This document shows positions 1-5,911 of a stretch of DNA of 6,705 nucleotides, one piece after another. The stretch is from NCBI GenBank assembly GCA_021811205.1, contig JAJZPK010000143.1:1-6705 (forward strand). Reading direction: 5' to 3'. Each line of letters starts with the position of its first letter. The first letter of the stretch is position 1. Origin of the DNA: Pseudomonadota bacterium (lineage in GTDB: Bacteria; Pseudomonadota; Gammaproteobacteria; Burkholderiales; JABEVD01). The notes below the pieces were generated by a model. It searched no databases and was not told where the DNA came from. It worked only from the letters and a program-made list of their open reading frames with translations. The position numbers and the translations under genes were made by a program.

Positions 1-258
1 TTGAAGAAGCAGGGCATGCACCATGTCCATCCATTGGCGCTCAAGACGGTTGCCGACTTCGAATGGACGGGCGGAATGCGGACGGAATGGCTCAGATCCA
101 GATTCGCAGACGGCATGGCGACGATCCATCCTGATCAGGGTTCCGCCTCCATTTCGCCGCTTTCCTGGGCCGATGGCCTGGTCGAGATTCAGGCGGGGAT
201 GAATGTCTCCAGAGGCGACCCGATCAATTTCTTTCCCTTTTCAAGTTTCTTTTCATGA
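1..258 (+). CDS. moeA: Molybdopterin molybdenumtransferase MoeA, C-terminal end (5' truncated by window)
   Basis: Only the last 85 codons are present; the frame is open to the window edge, so the leading TTG is an internal codon and not a start. MoeA inserts molybdate into adenylated molybdopterin in the cytoplasm. The visible part matches the C-terminal beta-barrel (domain IV) of the family: an ADFEWTGG segment, an arginine-rich stretch, then HPDQGSASISPLSWADGLV, corresponding to the conserved P-x-Q-GS...W-x-DGL region, then GMNVSRGDPINFFPF at the end. The catalytic MPT-binding domain lies outside the window. The stop codon overlaps the moaD start (ATGA), which implies translational coupling and a moeA-moaD-moaE operon. 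Identification is by family recall, but the motif series is characteristic. Confidence 0.9.
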   Translation: MKKQGMHHVHPLALKTVADFEWTGGMRTEWLRSRFADGMATIHPDQGSASISPLSWADGLVEIQAGMNVSRGDPINFFPFSSFFS

Positions 259-494
259 ATATCCTGTATTTTGCAAGACTGCGCGAGACGTTCGGCGAAT
301 CGGAAAGCATCGAGATCGAAACCGGAACCGCTGTCTCGGACATCGTGTCATTCTTGAAGGCGAGGGGAGGGCAGTGGGAAACCGAATTGTCCAGACCGTT
401 CAGGGTCGCAATCAACAGGAAATTGGCAGGCATGGACGCCATCGTGAAGGACGATGATGAAATTGCCATTTTCCCGCCCGTGACAGGGGGTTGA
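255..494 (+). CDS. moaD: Molybdopterin synthase sulfur-carrier subunit MoaD
   Basis: This 79-aa ubiquitin-like protein is the small subunit of molybdopterin synthase. Its C-terminal glycine is adenylated and then thiocarboxylated, and it donates sulfur to cPMP. The sequence opens with MNILYFARLRE, typical of MoaD, has the DEIAIFPPV strand near the end, and finishes in the obligatory Gly-Gly (residues 78-79). Length fits the family (E. coli about 81 aa). The ATG overlaps the moeA stop as ATGA and no clear Shine-Dalgarno precedes it, so initiation probably depends on coupling to moeA translation. The partner gene moaE starts 1 bp after the moaD stop. No defect is visible and the C-terminus is intact. 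Confidence 0.95.
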   Translation: MNILYFARLRETFGESESIEIETGTAVSDIVSFLKARGGQWETELSRPFRVAINRKLAGMDAIVKDDDEIAIFPPVTGG

Positions 495-495
495 G

Positions 496-939
496 ATGGA
501 AGTCAGGGTTCAGGTCGAGGATTTCGATCTATGCAGCGAGCTCGATAAAATCAGGAAGCGGCACTGCGACATTGGCGCCCTTGCAAGTTTCGTGGGGATC
601 GTCAGGGAGCATGGCGGGGTCAGCGGGATGGAGCTCGAGCATTATCCGGGCATGACCGAAGCTGCGCTTGAAGCCATACTGCATGAGGCGAAACATAGGT
701 GGGCCATTCTGGACGCCACCGTGATCCACAGGGTGGGCCGCCTCGAAGGATCAGAGCAGATCGTGCTTGCCATTGTCGCGTCAAGCCACAGGAAAGAGGC
801 CTTTCTTGCGCTCGAATTCATCGTCGACAAGCTGAAGACCGAAGCGCCACTGTGGAAGAAGGAAAAAACAAGGGAAGGGTGGAAATGGGTGGATGCCAAG
901 GCATCCGATGAGACCGCGGCTTCAAGATGGATCGAATGA
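496..939 (+). CDS. moaE: Molybdopterin synthase catalytic subunit MoaE
   Basis: A 147-aa protein that with MoaD converts cPMP to molybdopterin. Family landmarks appear in order: F-x-G-x-VRE (residues 32-38), LEHYPGMTE (47-55), HRVGRLEG (78-85), SSHRKEAF (96-103) and DKLKTEAPLWKKE (111-123). K114 and K121 fall where the E. coli active-site lysines K119 and K126 lie. A good Shine-Dalgarno (GGGGG, 486-490) sits 5 nt before the ATG and overlaps the last codons of moaD, fixing the start. The 3' end overlaps the convergent modE-like gene by 18 bp (922-939), so the moeA-moaD-moaE transcript must end within or beyond the opposing gene. Length agrees with family members of about 150 aa. Confidence 0.95.
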   Translation: MEVRVQVEDFDLCSELDKIRKRHCDIGALASFVGIVREHGGVSGMELEHYPGMTEAALEAILHEAKHRWAILDATVIHRVGRLEGSEQIVLAIVASSHRKEAFLALEFIVDKLKTEAPLWKKEKTREGWKWVDAKASDETAASRWIE

Positions 940-1269
940 TTGCCTGATTTCTTCGCCGAGTTTTTCAAGAAACGCCCTGTGTTCCGCCTCGATTCTTTCG
1001 AAACATTCGATCAGTTTCCTGGCCCCGGAAGTGAGCCTCGATCCGCCGCCGTCCCGCCCCCCGGAAGTGCGCTCGACGAGCAGAAAGCCCGCATTCCTGT
1101 TCATCGCATCTACTGCATCCCAGGCAGACTTGTAGCTCATTTTCATGCATTTTGCCGCCTTGGCGATCGAACCCGTCTCGTCGATGTGGCGCAGCAGTTC
1201 GATTCTGCCGCGACCCAGGAAGTTCCTCTCGTTACGGGTCAGCCAGATCCTGCCGCCTACTTCGGTCAA
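922..1269 (-). CDS. One-domain ModE-type molybdenum-responsive regulator (winged-helix only)
   Basis: Predicted 115-aa protein homologous to the N-terminal DNA-binding half of E. coli ModE. Seen: [19 protein letters not shown] leading into a helix-turn-helix (about residues 33-57, with [18 protein letters not shown]), then a wing region [16 protein letters not shown] (65-80) and a C-terminal helix (about 84-111) that may dimerise. The C-terminal MopI-like molybdate-binding domains of full ModE (about 260 aa) are absent, and the gene ends cleanly. I choose the TTG at 1269 because GGAGGG (1277-1282, read on the - strand) lies 7 nt upstream. A GTG at 1314 would add 15 residues but would place the promoter inside the gene. 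It sits between the two Mo-cofactor operons and probably regulates them; the ligand cannot be inferred from the sequence. Confidence 0.88.
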   Translation of the reverse strand: MTEVGGRIWLTRNERNFLGRGRIELLRHIDETGSIAKAAKCMKMSYKSAWDAVDAMNRNAGFLLVERTSGGRDGGGSRLTSGARKLIECFERIEAEHRAFLEKLGEEIRQSFDPS

Positions 1270-1270
1270 T

Positions 1271-1299
1271 TTGATTCCCTCCGGTCCATATCGTAATAT
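1271..1299 (+). promoter_or_regulatory. Predicted sigma70 promoter of moaC-mobA
   Basis: TTGATT (1271-1276), a 17-bp spacer and TAATAT (1294-1299) make a plausible promoter with initiation near 1306, giving a leader of about 30 nt before moaC. The -35 lies inside the modE-like leader, between its ribosome-binding site and its TTG start. Consensus match only. Confidence 0.5.
1277..1282 (-). promoter_or_regulatory. Shine-Dalgarno deciding the TTG start of the modE-like gene
   Basis: Read on the - strand this is GGAGGG, 7 nt before the TTG at 1269. It is the strongest ribosome-binding site in the window and the main reason for preferring a TTG start over upstream alternatives. Confidence 0.75.
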
Positions 1300-1311
1300 G
1301 CCATTCGATAT
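1288..1311. promoter_or_regulatory. Inverted repeat over the shared modE/moaC -10 region (candidate operator)
   Basis: ATATCG (1288-1293) and CGATAT (1306-1311) form a perfect inverted repeat with a 12-bp spacer. Allowing one extra base, the arms extend inward (AAT at 1295-1297 against ATT at 1303-1305). The repeat covers the overlapping -10 elements of both divergent promoters, which is a natural place for autorepression and for control of moaC-mobA by the adjacent ModE-like protein. It is only loosely like the E. coli ModE site; binding is inferred. Confidence 0.45.
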
Positions 1312-1323
1312 CACGGCGGTCAA
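1295..1323 (-). promoter_or_regulatory. Predicted sigma70 promoter of the modE-like gene
   Basis: On the - strand, TTGACC (1318-1323) and CATATT (1295-1300) are separated by 17 bp. Initiation would fall near 1288, leaving a leader of about 19 nt containing the GGAGGG ribosome-binding site. The -10 overlaps the opposing moaC -10 almost completely. Prediction by consensus only. Confidence 0.45.
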
Positions 1324-1336
1324 TGAAGGAAAAGAG

Positions 1337-1807
1337 ATGGAGAAATTGACGCATTTCGATGCGAAGGGTGAAGCGCGCATGGTCGATGTATCAGGTAAAA
1401 AGGAATCGAAGCGCATCGCCGTCGCTGTTGGCAAAATCAGCATGAAGCAGGAAACCCTGGACATCGTGAAATCGGGTAGCGGCAAAAAAGGCGATGTGCT
1501 CGGAGTTGCAAGGATCGCCGGTATCATGGCCGCCAAACGCACGTCCGACCTCATCCCGCTCTGTCATCCCATTTCGCTCACCAAAGCTTCAGTCGAGTTC
1601 GAATTCGTGCAGGAGGGCATTTTATGCCGCGCAACGGCCGAAACGCTGGGTAAAACCGGCGTGGAAATGGAGGCGCTGACCGCTGTCAGCTGCGCGCTGC
1701 TCACCATTTACGATATGTGCAAGGCGGTCGACCGCGGGATGGTCATGCACGATATTCGCCTTCTTGAAAAGCGGGGCGGCGCATCTGGCGACTGGCATGG
1801 GCAATGA
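1337..1807 (+). CDS. moaC: Cyclic pyranopterin monophosphate synthase MoaC
   Basis: A 156-aa enzyme that converts the MoaA product (3',8-cyclo-7,8-dihydro-GTP) to cyclic pyranopterin monophosphate (cPMP), the first stable Moco intermediate. Start chosen at 1337 because [19 protein letters not shown] aligns with the family N-terminus (E. coli begins MSQLTHINAAGEA) and AAGGA lies 6 nt upstream. Conserved blocks: [20 protein letters not shown] (50-69), DLIPLCHP (71-78), [12 protein letters not shown] (105-116) and YDMCKA (125-130). Expected active-site residues K51, H77, E112, D126 and K129 are present. The C-terminal GGASGDW fits the family. mobA begins 11 bp before the moaC stop, so the two genes are co-transcribed and probably co-translated. 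No moaA is visible, so its partner is encoded elsewhere. Confidence 0.96.
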   Translation: MEKLTHFDAKGEARMVDVSGKKESKRIAVAVGKISMKQETLDIVKSGSGKKGDVLGVARIAGIMAAKRTSDLIPLCHPISLTKASVEFEFVQEGILCRATAETLGKTGVEMEALTAVSCALLTIYDMCKAVDRGMVMHDIRLLEKRGGASGDWHGQ

Positions 1808-2372
1808 ATGCATCAGTGCCATCATCCTGGCCGGAGGGAAGGGCGTAAGGATGGGCGGCATCGACAAGGGCATGATCGAAATCAACTGCACGACGCTCGT
1901 CGAGCAGGCCGTTGCCAGGATTGCGCCGCAAGTATCCGAAATCCTGATTACAGCCAACAGGAACCTCGATTTTTATTCCGGACTGGGACCCAAAGTCCTG
2001 TCGGACAAAGGATGCGGACCACTTTGCGGTTTGAAAAGCGGCATGCTTGAAGCGACGTGCGCTTATGTGCTGAGCCTGCCTTGCGACACGCCTTTCTTTC
2101 CCGAAGATATTGCGCAAAAGCTGATGGCCGGTTTGAATGAGGCTGACATCGCCATCCCTGAATCGGGTGGAAAAACCCATCAGGCTTTCATGCTTTGCAA
2201 AAAATCGCTCATTGGGGATCTCTCCGAATTCATCGATGGGGGAGGGCGCAAGGTGCGCGAATGGCAGTCAAGATTCACATGCGCCATTATCCATTTTCCG
2301 GACGGCAACGACTTCTTCAACATCAATACGCCCGAAGACCTAGAAACTATTTCTTCGGGCGAAATGCGTTGA
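1797..2372 (+). CDS. mobA: Molybdenum cofactor guanylyltransferase MobA
   Basis: A 191-aa enzyme that transfers GMP from GTP to the molybdenum cofactor to make MGD for DMSO-reductase-family enzymes. Seen: the nucleotide-binding loop [16 protein letters not shown] (11-26), TANRN (52-56), [10 protein letters not shown] (74-83), the metal-binding LPCDTPF (94-100, with D97) and [10 protein letters not shown] (173-182), all in the expected order for this Rossmann-like nucleotidyltransferase. Length matches E. coli MobA (about 194 aa). I start at ATG 1797, just before the first conserved strand; it overlaps moaC by 11 bp and has no strong ribosome-binding site, suggesting coupling. The 3' end overlaps the convergent mogA gene by 26 bp. 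The product implies that the organism has bis-MGD oxidoreductases such as nitrate or formate enzymes. Confidence 0.93.
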   Translation: MGNECISAIILAGGKGVRMGGIDKGMIEINCTTLVEQAVARIAPQVSEILITANRNLDFYSGLGPKVLSDKGCGPLCGLKSGMLEATCAYVLSLPCDTPFFPEDIAQKLMAGLNEADIAIPESGGKTHQAFMLCKKSLIGDLSEFIDGGGRKVREWQSRFTCAIIHFPDGNDFFNINTPEDLETISSGEMR

Positions 2373-2874
2373 TCACGTCGGGATTCGTCTCGATGTATGG
2401 ACCGCCGATGAGGTCGATGCAGTAGGGAACCGCTGCAAATATTCCATCCAGGGTTTCCTTGATGGCCTTGGGCTGCCCCGGCAGGTTGAGAATCAGCGCG
2501 TTTTTTCTGATCACCCCGACCTGCCTTGAAAGTATGGCGGTGGGAACGTATTTCAGACTGATGGCGCGCATCTGTTCGCCGAATCCGTCGAGTACCCTGC
2601 TTGATACGGCAAGCGTCGCTTCAGGAGTCACATCCCGAGGCGCAGGTCCCGTCCCCCCCGTGGTCAGGACGAGTGCGCACGCTTCCATGTCTACCAATTC
2701 GATGAGCGTCTGCTCGATCACTGCCTGCTCATCCGGAATGAGTCTGGGGAGCGCTGTCCATTTTGATGCAAGCGCGCCTCCAAGCCATGCTTCGAGCGCG
2801 GGAATGCCCTTGTCTTCATAAATTCCGGAAGATGCGCGGTCGCTGATGCTGACAAGCCCTATTTTGATCTGCAT
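2347..2874 (-). CDS. mogA: Molybdopterin adenylyltransferase MogA
   Basis: A 175-aa protein very close to E. coli MogA, which adenylates molybdopterin before MoeA inserts molybdate. Seen: IGLVSISDRASSGIYEDKG (5-23), LIPDEQ (45-50), TTGGTGPAPRDVTPEAT (71-87), GFGEQMRAISL (97-107), AILSRQVGVIRKNALILNLP (113-132) and GQPKAIKE (133-140). D48 and D81 match the conserved MogA aspartates (E. coli D49 and D82). Compared with E. coli (about 195 aa), the short insertion before GIFAAVPYC is missing and the C-terminal tail is shorter; both look like natural length variation. ATG at 2874 is preceded on the - strand by GAGG with a 5-nt gap. The gene is transcribed alone, against moaC-mobA. The related MoaB is less likely because the match is to MogA-specific stretches. 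Confidence 0.95.
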   Translation of the reverse strand: MQIKIGLVSISDRASSGIYEDKGIPALEAWLGGALASKWTALPRLIPDEQAVIEQTLIELVDMEACALVLTTGGTGPAPRDVTPEATLAVSSRVLDGFGEQMRAISLKYVPTAILSRQVGVIRKNALILNLPGQPKAIKETLDGIFAAVPYCIDLIGGPYIETNPDVINAFRPKK

Positions 2875-2938
2875 GAAAACCTCACTGAATCTGTCACATT
2901 ATCACTCGCCGAAGTCGATGCGTCGAGTCAATTAAAAA

Positions 2939-2967
2939 AATATGAATAACAAAGAGTTGAAATTCAA
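2939..2967 (-). promoter_or_regulatory. Predicted sigma70 promoter of mogA
   Basis: On the - strand, TTGAAT (2962-2967) and CATATT (2939-2944) are 17 bp apart, followed by a T-rich stretch, giving a leader of about 58 nt before mogA. The perfect inverted repeat 2973-2998 lies just upstream of the -35, a position that would suit an activator. Consensus match only; a GATAAT at 2898-2903 is an alternative -10 without a matching -35. Confidence 0.35.
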
Positions 2968-2972
2968 TTTGG

Positions 2973-2998
2973 CATTCGTATGGAAAATGATACGAATG
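2973..2998. repeat. Perfect 9-bp inverted repeat between mogA and the flavin-reductase-like gene (candidate operator)
   Basis: CATTCGTAT (2973-2981) and ATACGAATG (2990-2998) are exact reverse complements separated by 8 bp (GGAAAATG), a geometry typical of a dimeric transcription factor site. It lies in the 200-bp region between two divergent genes, so it could control either or both. A terminator is unlikely because no gene runs into it and no T-run follows. The regulator is unknown; the nearby ModE-like protein is one candidate. Confidence 0.5.
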
Positions 2999-3039
2999 TG
3001 GAATCCGGTTATTCGGGGAATTTACAGAAGGCAATGCGA

Positions 3040-3045
3040 TATACT
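3040..3045 (+). promoter_or_regulatory. Possible -10 element of the flavin-reductase-like gene
   Basis: TATACT is a 5/6 match to the -10 consensus, about 30 nt before the ATG, but no -35 lies at a proper distance (TTTACA at 3021-3026 is only 13 bp away). A TTGGCA at 2969-2974 is a good -35 lacking a convincing -10. The true promoter is undecided. Confidence 0.25.
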
Positions 3046-3074
3046 CACAACCAATTTGTATTGAAAGGCGCGCC

Positions 3075-3689
3075 ATGCAAATCGATCCTAAGCTTCATCC
3101 CAAATCAGACAATTACAAGCTGCTCACCAATCTGGTCATCCCCCGGCCAATCGCATGGATCACCAGCCTGAGCGATACAGGAATGGTCAATCTCGCTCCA
3201 TTCAGCTTCTTCAATGCGGTCGGCGCTGATCCGATTTACATCGTCGTCAGCATCGGAATCAACGAGCAGGGGAAGCTCAAGGACACCGGGAAGAACATCC
3301 TCTCGAGCAGGGAATTTGTCGTGAATCTGGTCACGGAGGAATTGTTCGATGCAATGAACCTTTCGGCCGCCGATTTCCCCCCGGAGGCGAGCGAGCTTGA
3401 GGCTGCGCAGCTGACCAGCGCGCCTTCCGTGCTCATCAAGCCGCCAAGGGTGGCTGCTGCCCAGGCCAGCCTGGAGTGCAGGCTGCACGCCGCTCAAAAG
3501 CTCGGAGAAAACACGCTGATCATCGGCGAAGTCGTCATGTTTCATGTGGCCGATCACCTGATCGGCCCGAAAATGCATGTCGAGCATTTCGCGCCGATCG
3601 GGCGTCTCGGTTCGCCTTCTGCCTATTGCAGGACTCAGGACCGGTTCAATGTGCCGCGCATCAGCTACGCTCAAGTGAAGGATCGATGA
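3075..3689 (+). CDS. Flavin reductase-like domain protein (FMN-binding split barrel)
   Basis: A 204-aa protein of the flavin-reductase-like (DIM6/NTAB, split-barrel) family, which binds FMN and usually reduces flavin with NAD(P)H or uses bound FMN directly. Seen: LTNLVIPRPIAWITSLSDTG (17-36), typical of the family opening, then NLAPFSFFNAVGADP (39-53), KDTGKNILSSREFVVNLV (69-86), AAQASLECRLHA (128-139) and IIGEVVMFHV (149-158), and a closing IGRLGSPSAYCR (173-184). No signal peptide or membrane segment is evident, so it is probably cytoplasmic. ATG 3075 has GAAAGG (3063-3068) 6 nt upstream. It is divergent from mogA and its stop (3687-3689) directly abuts the stop of the convergent chemoreceptor gene. 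Substrate and physiological role cannot be told from sequence; a link to Moco is only by position. Confidence 0.85.
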   Translation: MQIDPKLHPKSDNYKLLTNLVIPRPIAWITSLSDTGMVNLAPFSFFNAVGADPIYIVVSIGINEQGKLKDTGKNILSSREFVVNLVTEELFDAMNLSAADFPPEASELEAAQLTSAPSVLIKPPRVAAAQASLECRLHAAQKLGENTLIIGEVVMFHVADHLIGPKMHVEHFAPIGRLGSPSAYCRTQDRFNVPRISYAQVKDR

Positions 3690-5768
3690 TCACGCTGATT
3701 CGAAATGCCTGACCATCTCCTGCAATTCGTGCGCATTTTTCGATAGCTCCTCGGAAGCGCCCTTTGCATCCTGTGCCGCATCGGCATTCCTGTCGACGAG
3801 TTCTGAAATGCGCTCGAGGCTTCTCGCGACATCTTCGCTCGCCATCGATTGCTCTTTCGACGCGTCGGCAATATGCTGCGCCTTTTCCGACATCTGACGG
3901 CTGGTCGCCATGATTTCCTTCAGGCTTTCGCCGCTTTCGCGAACCAGGACGATGCCTTCCTCGACTTCCCTGACAGCCTGATCCATGGAAGCCACGACGT
4001 CCTGAGTTGTGGCATGGATGCCTGCAACCTTGCTGGTGATGTCGACCGTGCTCGATGTCGTGCGTTCGGCAAGCTTTCTCACTTCGTCGGCAACCACGGC
4101 GAATCCGCGCCCCTGTTCACCGGCGCGTGCCGCCTCGATCGCTGCATTCAGGGCGAGCAGATTGGTCTGATCGGCGATGTCCTTGATGACGAGCGTGATC
4201 TCTCCGATCTGCTGGATGGCTTCCTTGAGCTCGCCTATGGTCCTGCTCGAGCTTTGCACGGCCTGAACCACGCGTGTGGTAGAGTCGACGCTTTTTTCCA
4301 TCCTCACGTTGTTCTGCTCGATGATTTTCTGCGAGTCGACCGCAGCGGAAGCCGAGGAGGTGGCGTCCTGAGCCACTTCGGATACCGACTGGGTGAATTC
4401 CTCCATGGTGCTCGCGATCTGCTGCACATGGTCCTGCTGCAATTTCGACTGCTCGGCAACCTGGACAACACGCGCATCCAGTTCAGCGCTGCGTTCGACG
4501 ATGATCGATGCGGCAAGCCCCATTTCGTCGATCATTACCTGGATATGGGATTGCATGATCTGCAGTTCGCATTTGAGCCTGCCGGGCTCGTCCCTGCCTG
4601 CAATGTCGATGTCGGTGGACAAGTCGCCTTCGATGACCGCCTCGAATTGCCGTTCAACGTCATTGAGCGGCGATTCGACATATCTTCTGAAGGAAAACCT
4701 CAATACCAGGAAAATGAAGAGCTGAACGGCGATCTGTCCTGCAACCAGCATCATGACAAGACTGTTGAGGTGCTTGAAATCCTGGGTCATGTCAAAGGTC
4801 AGATCCGATGCGCCATTCGAACTTCCGACCTGCACCTGATGACACATCAGGCAGTCCGTCCCGTGGAAGTCATGCGACTCGATATAGGGCGTGATCGCCC
4901 TGAAGAGGTATTTTCCATTCGAATGCGTCAATGAAAAATACGGAATGGACTTGCCTTGCTGGACGGATGCCTCGATGGTGCGCTTCACGAGCGGATCGTC
5001 GAGATGCTCTTCAGGCAATCCGGGTCCGAACTGCCTGACGACCTGCTCGGTCCGCTCGATTCTGAGTGAAGTCAGTTTCTGACCCTCGATGATTTTCTTG
5101 ATGAGCAGCTTGCGATTGGCCGTATCCGATATCATGCCGGTGACCATCAGCATGTTCGCACTGTCGATCACCTGCATGGCGGTCGCTTCTGCGCGTTGAT
5201 GCGCATTGACAAGCATGTTGCTCTTCATTTTCTGGTAGATGCCATAGGTGGCGCCCGCCAGAACCATAAACAATATGGGCTGGAGCAGCAGCTGGATCTT
5301 GAGTCTCAGGGAAAGGTTCCTGAACCGGTATCGGTCATATTTCGATCCGATCTCAGCTCCCGATTCGTTGAGTTTTCTGTAGAGCGTATCGGCCGCCTCG
5401 ATTTCCGCTCTGGAAGGAGCATTCCTGACCGACATGTAGCCGACCAGCTTGCCGCCTTCCATGATGGGGGAAACCAGTGCCTTGACCCAGTAATGGTCGC
5501 CATTCTTGCAGCGGTTCTTGACGATGCCGCGCCAGGGCATGCCTTCTTTCAGCGTATCCCAAAGCCATTTGAATGCCTGAGGGGGCATGTCGGGATGACG
5601 CACGATATTGTGATTCTTTCCGATCAGCTCTTCTCTTGAAAAGCCGCTCATCTCGATGAAGGAATCGTTCGCGTAGGTGATGATTCCCTTGAGATCTGTT
5701 TTGGTGACGATACGCAGGCCTGCCGGGAATGGCTTCTCGATCTGCGTTACAGGAAAATTCTTTTTCAA
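3690..5768 (-). CDS. Methyl-accepting chemotaxis protein with N-terminal PAS domain and periplasmic c-type heme motif
   Basis: A 692-aa chemoreceptor. Domains in order: an Aer-like cytoplasmic PAS domain (about 15-115; [21 protein letters not shown] at 28-48, then [13 protein letters not shown] and [19 protein letters not shown]); membrane segment 1 (about 158-177); a periplasmic region (about 178-335) with the heme c motif CLMCH (C306, C309, H310) in a DUF3365/Tll0287-like context; membrane segment 2 (about 336-358); HAMP (about 359-412); and a long coiled-coil signalling domain with its conserved tip ([20 protein letters not shown] at 528-547, then [23 protein letters not shown]). There is no C-terminal NWETF-like tail for CheR/CheB. 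It probably senses redox, oxygen or NO at two sites and signals to CheA-CheW. The start is TTG with AGGA (5775-5778) 6 nt upstream. A riboswitch precedes it. Its stop abuts the flavin-reductase-like stop with no gap. Confidence 0.93.
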   Translation of the reverse strand: MKKNFPVTQIEKPFPAGLRIVTKTDLKGIITYANDSFIEMSGFSREELIGKNHNIVRHPDMPPQAFKWLWDTLKEGMPWRGIVKNRCKNGDHYWVKALVSPIMEGGKLVGYMSVRNAPSRAEIEAADTLYRKLNESGAEIGSKYDRYRFRNLSLRLKIQLLLQPILFMVLAGATYGIYQKMKSNMLVNAHQRAEATAMQVIDSANMLMVTGMISDTANRKLLIKKIIEGQKLTSLRIERTEQVVRQFGPGLPEEHLDDPLVKRTIEASVQQGKSIPYFSLTHSNGKYLFRAITPYIESHDFHGTDCLMCHQVQVGSSNGASDLTFDMTQDFKHLNSLVMMLVAGQIAVQLFIFLVLRFSFRRYVESPLNDVERQFEAVIEGDLSTDIDIAGRDEPGRLKCELQIMQSHIQVMIDEMGLAASIIVERSAELDARVVQVAEQSKLQQDHVQQIASTMEEFTQSVSEVAQDATSSASAAVDSQKIIEQNNVRMEKSVDSTTRVVQAVQSSSRTIGELKEAIQQIGEITLVIKDIADQTNLLALNAAIEAARAGEQGRGFAVVADEVRKLAERTTSSTVDITSKVAGIHATTQDVVASMDQAVREVEEGIVLVRESGESLKEIMATSRQMSEKAQHIADASKEQSMASEDVARSLERISELVDRNADAAQDAKGASEELSKNAHELQEMVRHFESA

Positions 5769-5809
5769 TTCAAATCCTATGATTTTTTAATGTTATTAAA
5801 ACGCAAAAT

Positions 5810-5837
5810 GACCGAAGCCCCTTTCGAGAGGACGGTC
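5810..5837 (-). terminator. Candidate leader hairpin (possible riboswitch-controlled terminator)
   Basis: On the - strand, GACCG (5833-5837) pairs with CGGTC (5810-5814), with an inner CCTC/GGGG stem around TCGAAA. ATTTTGCGTTTT follows, a broken U-tract. It lies between the GEMM-like aptamer and the chemoreceptor start. An upstream CGGTC (5873-5877) could pair with the same GACCG and undo the hairpin. The U-tract is imperfect, so termination is uncertain. Confidence 0.4.
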
Positions 5838-5911
5838 CTGGATCATGCGAAGGCCTAGGTAAGAAACTGGGTGACCGGGGAAATTAAGGAACTGGTGAGA
5901 TACGAAGAGTG

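Noticed and set aside
1145..1336. Upstream extension of moaC to a start at 1145
   Set aside because: It runs antisense through the modE-like gene and does not resemble MoaC, whose N-terminus aligns at 1337.
922..1554. 210-aa version of the ModE-like protein starting at 1554
   Set aside because: The extra N-terminus is antisense to moaC and unlike any ModE; similarity starts near the TTG at 1269, which has a strong ribosome-binding site.
1764..1796. TTG start for mobA at 1764
   Set aside because: It would add 11 residues before the conserved opening and lengthen the moaC overlap; ATG 1797 fits the family length.
2957..2967. TTGAA-A-TTCAA palindrome
   Set aside because: Short, AT-rich and likely by chance; it overlaps the predicted mogA -35.
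2969..2984. Sigma54-like element (TTGGCA followed by ATGGA) upstream of the flavin-reductase-like gene
   Set aside because: The -24 half fits, but the invariant GC of the -12 half is absent (GG is found instead).
2894..3076. Small 60-aa open frame on the - strand in the mogA upstream region
   Set aside because: No ribosome-binding site or family resemblance; it covers the predicted promoters and the palindrome.
3849..4934. Long open frame of 361 codons on the + strand
   Set aside because: It is fully antisense to the chemoreceptor signalling domain, has no recognisable motif, and is explained by the codon bias of the real gene.
5810..5837. Second, degenerate GEMM-like segment (CTCGAAAGGGGCTTCGGTC on the - strand)
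   Set aside because: It shares only the CGAAAG loop; the GGCAAACC and GCAAAG blocks are missing. It is better explained as a hairpin in the expression platform.
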